The notes beneath the pieces were generated by a model that was not told the DNA's origin, did no database searches, and saw only the letters and a list, made by a program, of their open reading frames with translations. Shown here piece after piece: positions 56,306-64,000 of a stretch of DNA of 64,000 bases (position 1 is its first letter; the number at the start of each line of letters is the position of its first letter). The DNA is from Thamnaconus septentrionalis (taxonomy: Eukaryota > Chordata > Actinopteri > Tetraodontiformes > Monacanthidae), in NCBI GenBank assembly GCA_009823395.1, contig CM020516.1:8201001-8265000 (forward strand), written 5' to 3'. The position numbers were made by a program, and so were the translations under genes.

Positions 56306-57600
56306 GGGGCAGCGCGCGCGGCAGAGGGACTGGCAGCGACGCACTGGGACTGATGGGAGGGGACCGACACGTGCATGAAGCATCAGATTTAGAAGACACA
56401 CAACATATCTGTACTCTCCTCGTCATTCCCAAAGAGTGGAGAAGTGGAGGGTTGGGTGGTGGGGGTGGGCAGGGCGGGAGGGGCGGGGTGTGTGCCCCAC
56501 TTGACACCTTCATCCATCTTCATCTTCATGATTGAAAACACATGAAGCTGAGCAGTCGACCGACGACAACACCCGCCCGTCTCTTAACCAACCGCACCCT
56601 TTAACTGTACAAACCGACCCGGGCCGCTTCCCTCCGATCTCTTTCCTGTATAGTTTAACTCCCAGTCACACATTACGTTCATGACCTTTGCCTTGTTGTT
56701 ATCGATACCCTGCTAACAGAAGAAGAGCGCTTTCTCTCTTTCTCCCGCTCTCCTGTTACTCTGACTGTTTTGACGTTTGAAAAGCGACGTTTCACTTCTT
56801 TGAGTAGACAAATTCACTTTTCTCTTTACCTCCAACTAGTGACGCAAAGTGGTACTACACTTTCTTTTTTTAGGGCTGCAGCATCAAAATCGTCTTTTAA
56901 TATACCAAAGGTATAAACAAAGAAAAAGGAACTTACAAGTATTAATGTACTAATGCAACAGCCCCTAAAATGTGTACCTACTAATACTTTAATGACCAAG
57001 AGTGAACTTCGTGTTAACCTTAAAAAAAAGAAAAAAAAAAGAAAAGATGCAGTTGTGTGCAGCGTGGCAGTACCTCGACCATAGCGACTTTTTCTGCAGC
57101 AGCTTGCGACTCTTATTTTGTTATGGTCAGCGGAAGGGCGGAAGGTGGAACCATTAACTGTGTTTAGCAGAAAAAAAATGTGACAAAAATATTTATTTTT
57201 ATTGATACATTCATATTTATCTATATATATCTATCTATGTATATATAGAAGATTATATAAACCGAAAGTGCACAATGTCAAAAGCTCAGTTGTCGTCGTC
57301 GTGGACGGCTGAATTGAGGGTATGATTCGTTGTCATACAGGCAAAAACGGTAGGAGCAAACACACAAATTTGCCAGCAGGTAACATTTGCACTACAACGC
57401 CAACATTCAGCAACTTTCACGTTAATGAGAGCATGTAAATTTGAGGTCAACGACGACATGTGTAATGCATATCATAGCACAATGTAGGACTACTGAACTG
57501 ACATGCACAAACACCAGGGGATTGTCTCATCGGTTGCATTTTCAGCTTGTTTTGTTGCCAACGTAGCACCTTTTTTTGAAATAAAAAAATAAATAAATGC
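56306..57600 (+). other. phyhipl: phyhipl 3' untranslated region (end approximate)
   Basis: This AT-rich DNA follows the stop. The first AATAAA signals on this strand are clustered at 57580-57597, with another at 57646. The likely 3' end therefore extends past the minus-strand poly(A) signals of fam13c at about 57192-57203. Confidence 0.55.
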
Positions 57601-58026
57601 AGTTTTGACGTCAACCAGAAATTGATTTGACCTCTACTGGGAAAAAATAAAGAAAGAAAATAAATATTTTGGCACAGGAACATAAGCGAGTAACAAAGTG
57701 CCATTGTGTACGTACAGCAGCTTACAAAAATAGTCATATGTAACTGACATAAAAATAAATACAAAACACTTGCTACATCTTGTTTATAGTTTCTAGGATA
57801 ACAAGAAGCGCTTTTGGGAGGTGGGGAGTTCTGAAGGGAGGGGAAGCATTTTGTTGAGATTGTCACGTAACTCCATCACACGACGAGCATTAAGGGCATC
57901 GCATGAGAACGAGAAAAGACACGCTGACTTCTTTAAAAAAAAGAAAAAAGAAAAAAAAGAACCTGATCTTTTTTTTTCCTTTCAATTTTTTTTTCTCCTC
58001 CGATGCAAGTTCCACTGTGAGCTCAC
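57192..58026 (-). other. fam13c: fam13c 3' untranslated region (end approximate)
   Basis: Downstream of the fam13c stop on the minus strand, the first AATAAA signals (TTTATT on the plus strand) are at 57198-57203 and 57192-57197. If used, the 3'UTR is about 0.8 kb and overlaps the phyhipl 3'UTR in antisense. Confidence 0.5.
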
Positions 58027-62309
<4,283 letters not shown>

Positions 62310-62858
62310 CTGGAAACAGAAACAGAACATGCTTGCCGGGGGAGTGAGAGGAGAAGCTGCGAGGTCTCGCTCAGAGGGAAGCCTGCAGCGTGTTGCCTGC
62401 TGCCGGAGAATCACGAGGAGTCCTGTGGGAGCATTTTAGCCTCTCCATCTAGAGTGAGTGCATGTGCAGGTGAGGAGGCGACTGGGCTGCAGGATGAGTC
62501 AAGAGTGCGAAGAGCGGCGCTATAAGAAGGCTCCTCTCAGGGGGTGGAGGCAGTGTCTGAAACTTCATTTGAAAAAACGAGAGTGAGTCAATCTTCAGTT
62601 AAAAACTCCCAGTCAGCAGCAGAGGTCGCCACAGTGTCCTCAGACCCCAGCAGCGTTGAGTAACCACCACGATGCTCCTGCCGGCTGCTGAGTTAAAAAT
62701 CCCAACGTGCTTAAATCCCAGGGAGCTTCAGTTCCAGTCGGCGCCGTTTTGATTCCCCTGGATTTATTAATTTGTTTGTTTGTGGACGCGTGAGATCGGC
62801 TGGCGCGCGGAGTCACTGGTTAAATCCACATGGTTTTTTTTCTCCTTTGTGCCGGCAT

Positions 62859-62860
<2 letters not shown>

Positions 62861-62896
<36 letters not shown>
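62861..62896 (-). repeat. (CAG)12 tract upstream of the recognised fam13c exons
   Basis: Twelve CTG units on the plus strand, CAG on the fam13c strand. Confidence 0.95.
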
Positions 62897-62899
<3 letters not shown>

Positions 62900-63542
62900 C
62901 CTCCACATGGTCCATCCAGAGTGCAGAGAGGCTGGGAATGCTGCTCCTGCTGTTACGTGTGCTGCATGGTCGTGCGTGCGTGTGTGTGTGTGTGTGAGAG
63001 AGAGAGGAGAGGAGAGGAGAGGAGAGAGGAGAGGCACGCTATATGAGGAGAGGTTTCTATGGCAACGTTGTCAGATGGAGCGCGGGGGTTCTTGAGGGAG
63101 TCTTGAAAGTGATTAGCTCGGCCCGGCCAAGTAGGCGCCGACGCGCTAAATGCTGATGCTGCGTGAAAAAAAATTTTTTTTCTTTTTTTTTCCTTCCCCA
63201 TTTAGCCGCATCACTGTGAGACACTGAGGCGATCTGACGTCACCGCAACCCCACCCCGCCCCACCCCCCCCCCGCATCACCGTCCACATCAGCAGCGGCT
63301 GTCAGGATTGGCTTCTCGCCTCACACTCCTCCTCGGCGGTTCATTCATGAAAAAAAATAACCGCCTTGTGCGTCACGGAGGAAGGGGGTGGGGCGGAGGG
63401 GGCGAGGGGGAAGAGCAGAGGGGCGGAGTGGGGGAGGGAAGCTATTGCTAAAGCAAAAAAAAGAAAAAAAAAAGAAGGAGCACTGAGGCGAGAGAGCAGC
63501 AGACACCTAACGGAGCGTTTTGCAAAGCAAACACCTGCGCTG

Positions 63543-63543
<1 letters not shown>

Positions 63544-63597
<54 letters not shown>
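63544..63597. repeat. (CA)27 microsatellite
   Basis: A pure 54 bp CA repeat near the right edge. Confidence 0.97.
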
Positions 63598-63600
<3 letters not shown>

Positions 63601-64000
63601 ACCGGGGGGTGTCAGAAGCCCCGTTGTCATAGATACCCTGAGAGACCGCGTTCATTTGCGGCCCTGAACTGACCGCCGGGAAGGAGAGCCGACGTCACGG
63701 CTGTCGTCTCTGCAATCAGAGCGTCTGTCAGGAAAGCCGCTGCCTCCTCCTCCTCCTCCCTCCCCTCCTCACCCTCCCACCCCTCCTCTCCTGGCCTGCA
63801 GCTACAGACGGCATACGCACAGATAAAGTCCCGCTTGTGCAGCCCACTTACTGACACACACACAACACGGAGGACGTGGACACGCACTGAAATGTGGGCT
63901 GCGATGACACACGGTGAGACGTCGTGAGAGTCTATTTTTGCCAGTGGCGTGGACCCATCGCAGACGGCCGCCGCCGCTCGCGTCCCAACGAATGGAGCGT

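Larger units (their letters stand above)
62310..64000. other. region upstream of the recognised fam13c exons
   Basis: No further fam13c exon could be supported. The region holds a 12-unit CTG run (62861-62896), a GT/GA repeat (about 62977-63035), a C-rich run (about 63248-63276) and a 54 bp CA repeat (63544-63597). CpG content is raised at about 63230-63800. It may contain the fam13c promoter or 5'UTR, but this is not shown. Confidence 0.4.

Overview
This is vertebrate nuclear DNA, almost certainly from a teleost fish, probably a spiny-rayed species with a compact genome. The evidence is split genes with GT-AG introns, many of them short (about 110 bp to a few kb), GC-rich third codon positions in exons, very abundant CA/GT microsatellites, and fish-type dispersed repeats. 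No bacterial, viral or organellar gene was seen. No tRNA, rRNA or CRISPR array was seen.

Three protein-coding genes account for the window, in the order bicc1 (+), phyhipl (+), fam13c (-). This is the same neighbourhood as BICC1-PHYHIPL-FAM13C on human chromosome 10q21, so it is a conserved syntenic block. (1) bicc1 fills about 1-38.9 kb. Twenty coding exons can be placed with consistent reading phase (3790 to the stop at 35730), encoding 920 residues. These cover the KH/KH-like RNA-binding array, a Ser/Pro-rich middle and the C-terminal SAM domain. Only the 5'-most coding exon (about the first 60 residues) lies before the window. A 3'UTR of about 2.8-3.1 kb follows. (2) About 5 kb of intergenic DNA leads to a GC-rich promoter region. 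phyhipl is then complete in five coding exons (44155-56305, 377 residues) with an 8 kb first intron. (3) fam13c runs on the minus strand in ten recognisable coding exons (62309 down to the stop at 58027, 499 residues). Its 5' end is uncertain and may lie in, or beyond, the right edge.

phyhipl and fam13c converge tail to tail, and their nearest poly(A) signals imply overlapping 3'UTRs. The three genes do not form a pathway. Bicc1 is a cytoplasmic post-transcriptional regulator, Phyhipl a cytosolic FN3-containing neural protein of poorly defined role, and Fam13c a coiled-coil protein of unknown function.

The hunt found no new multi-gene system. The items most worth a second look are regulatory or repeat features. 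These include a dispersed repeat family with at least six pieces on both strands and a second family near 7.1 and 18.5 kb. Long UG, CA or UA repeats sit directly beside three 5' splice sites. A CAG tract and a CTG tract flank phyhipl exon 1. There are G-quadruplex candidates, triple DR4 and DR1 nuclear-receptor-like half-site arrays, two promoter-like clusters inside bicc1 introns, and the overlapping antisense 3' ends. Exon borders were set by hand from splice consensus, phase and remembered family sequences, not by alignment.
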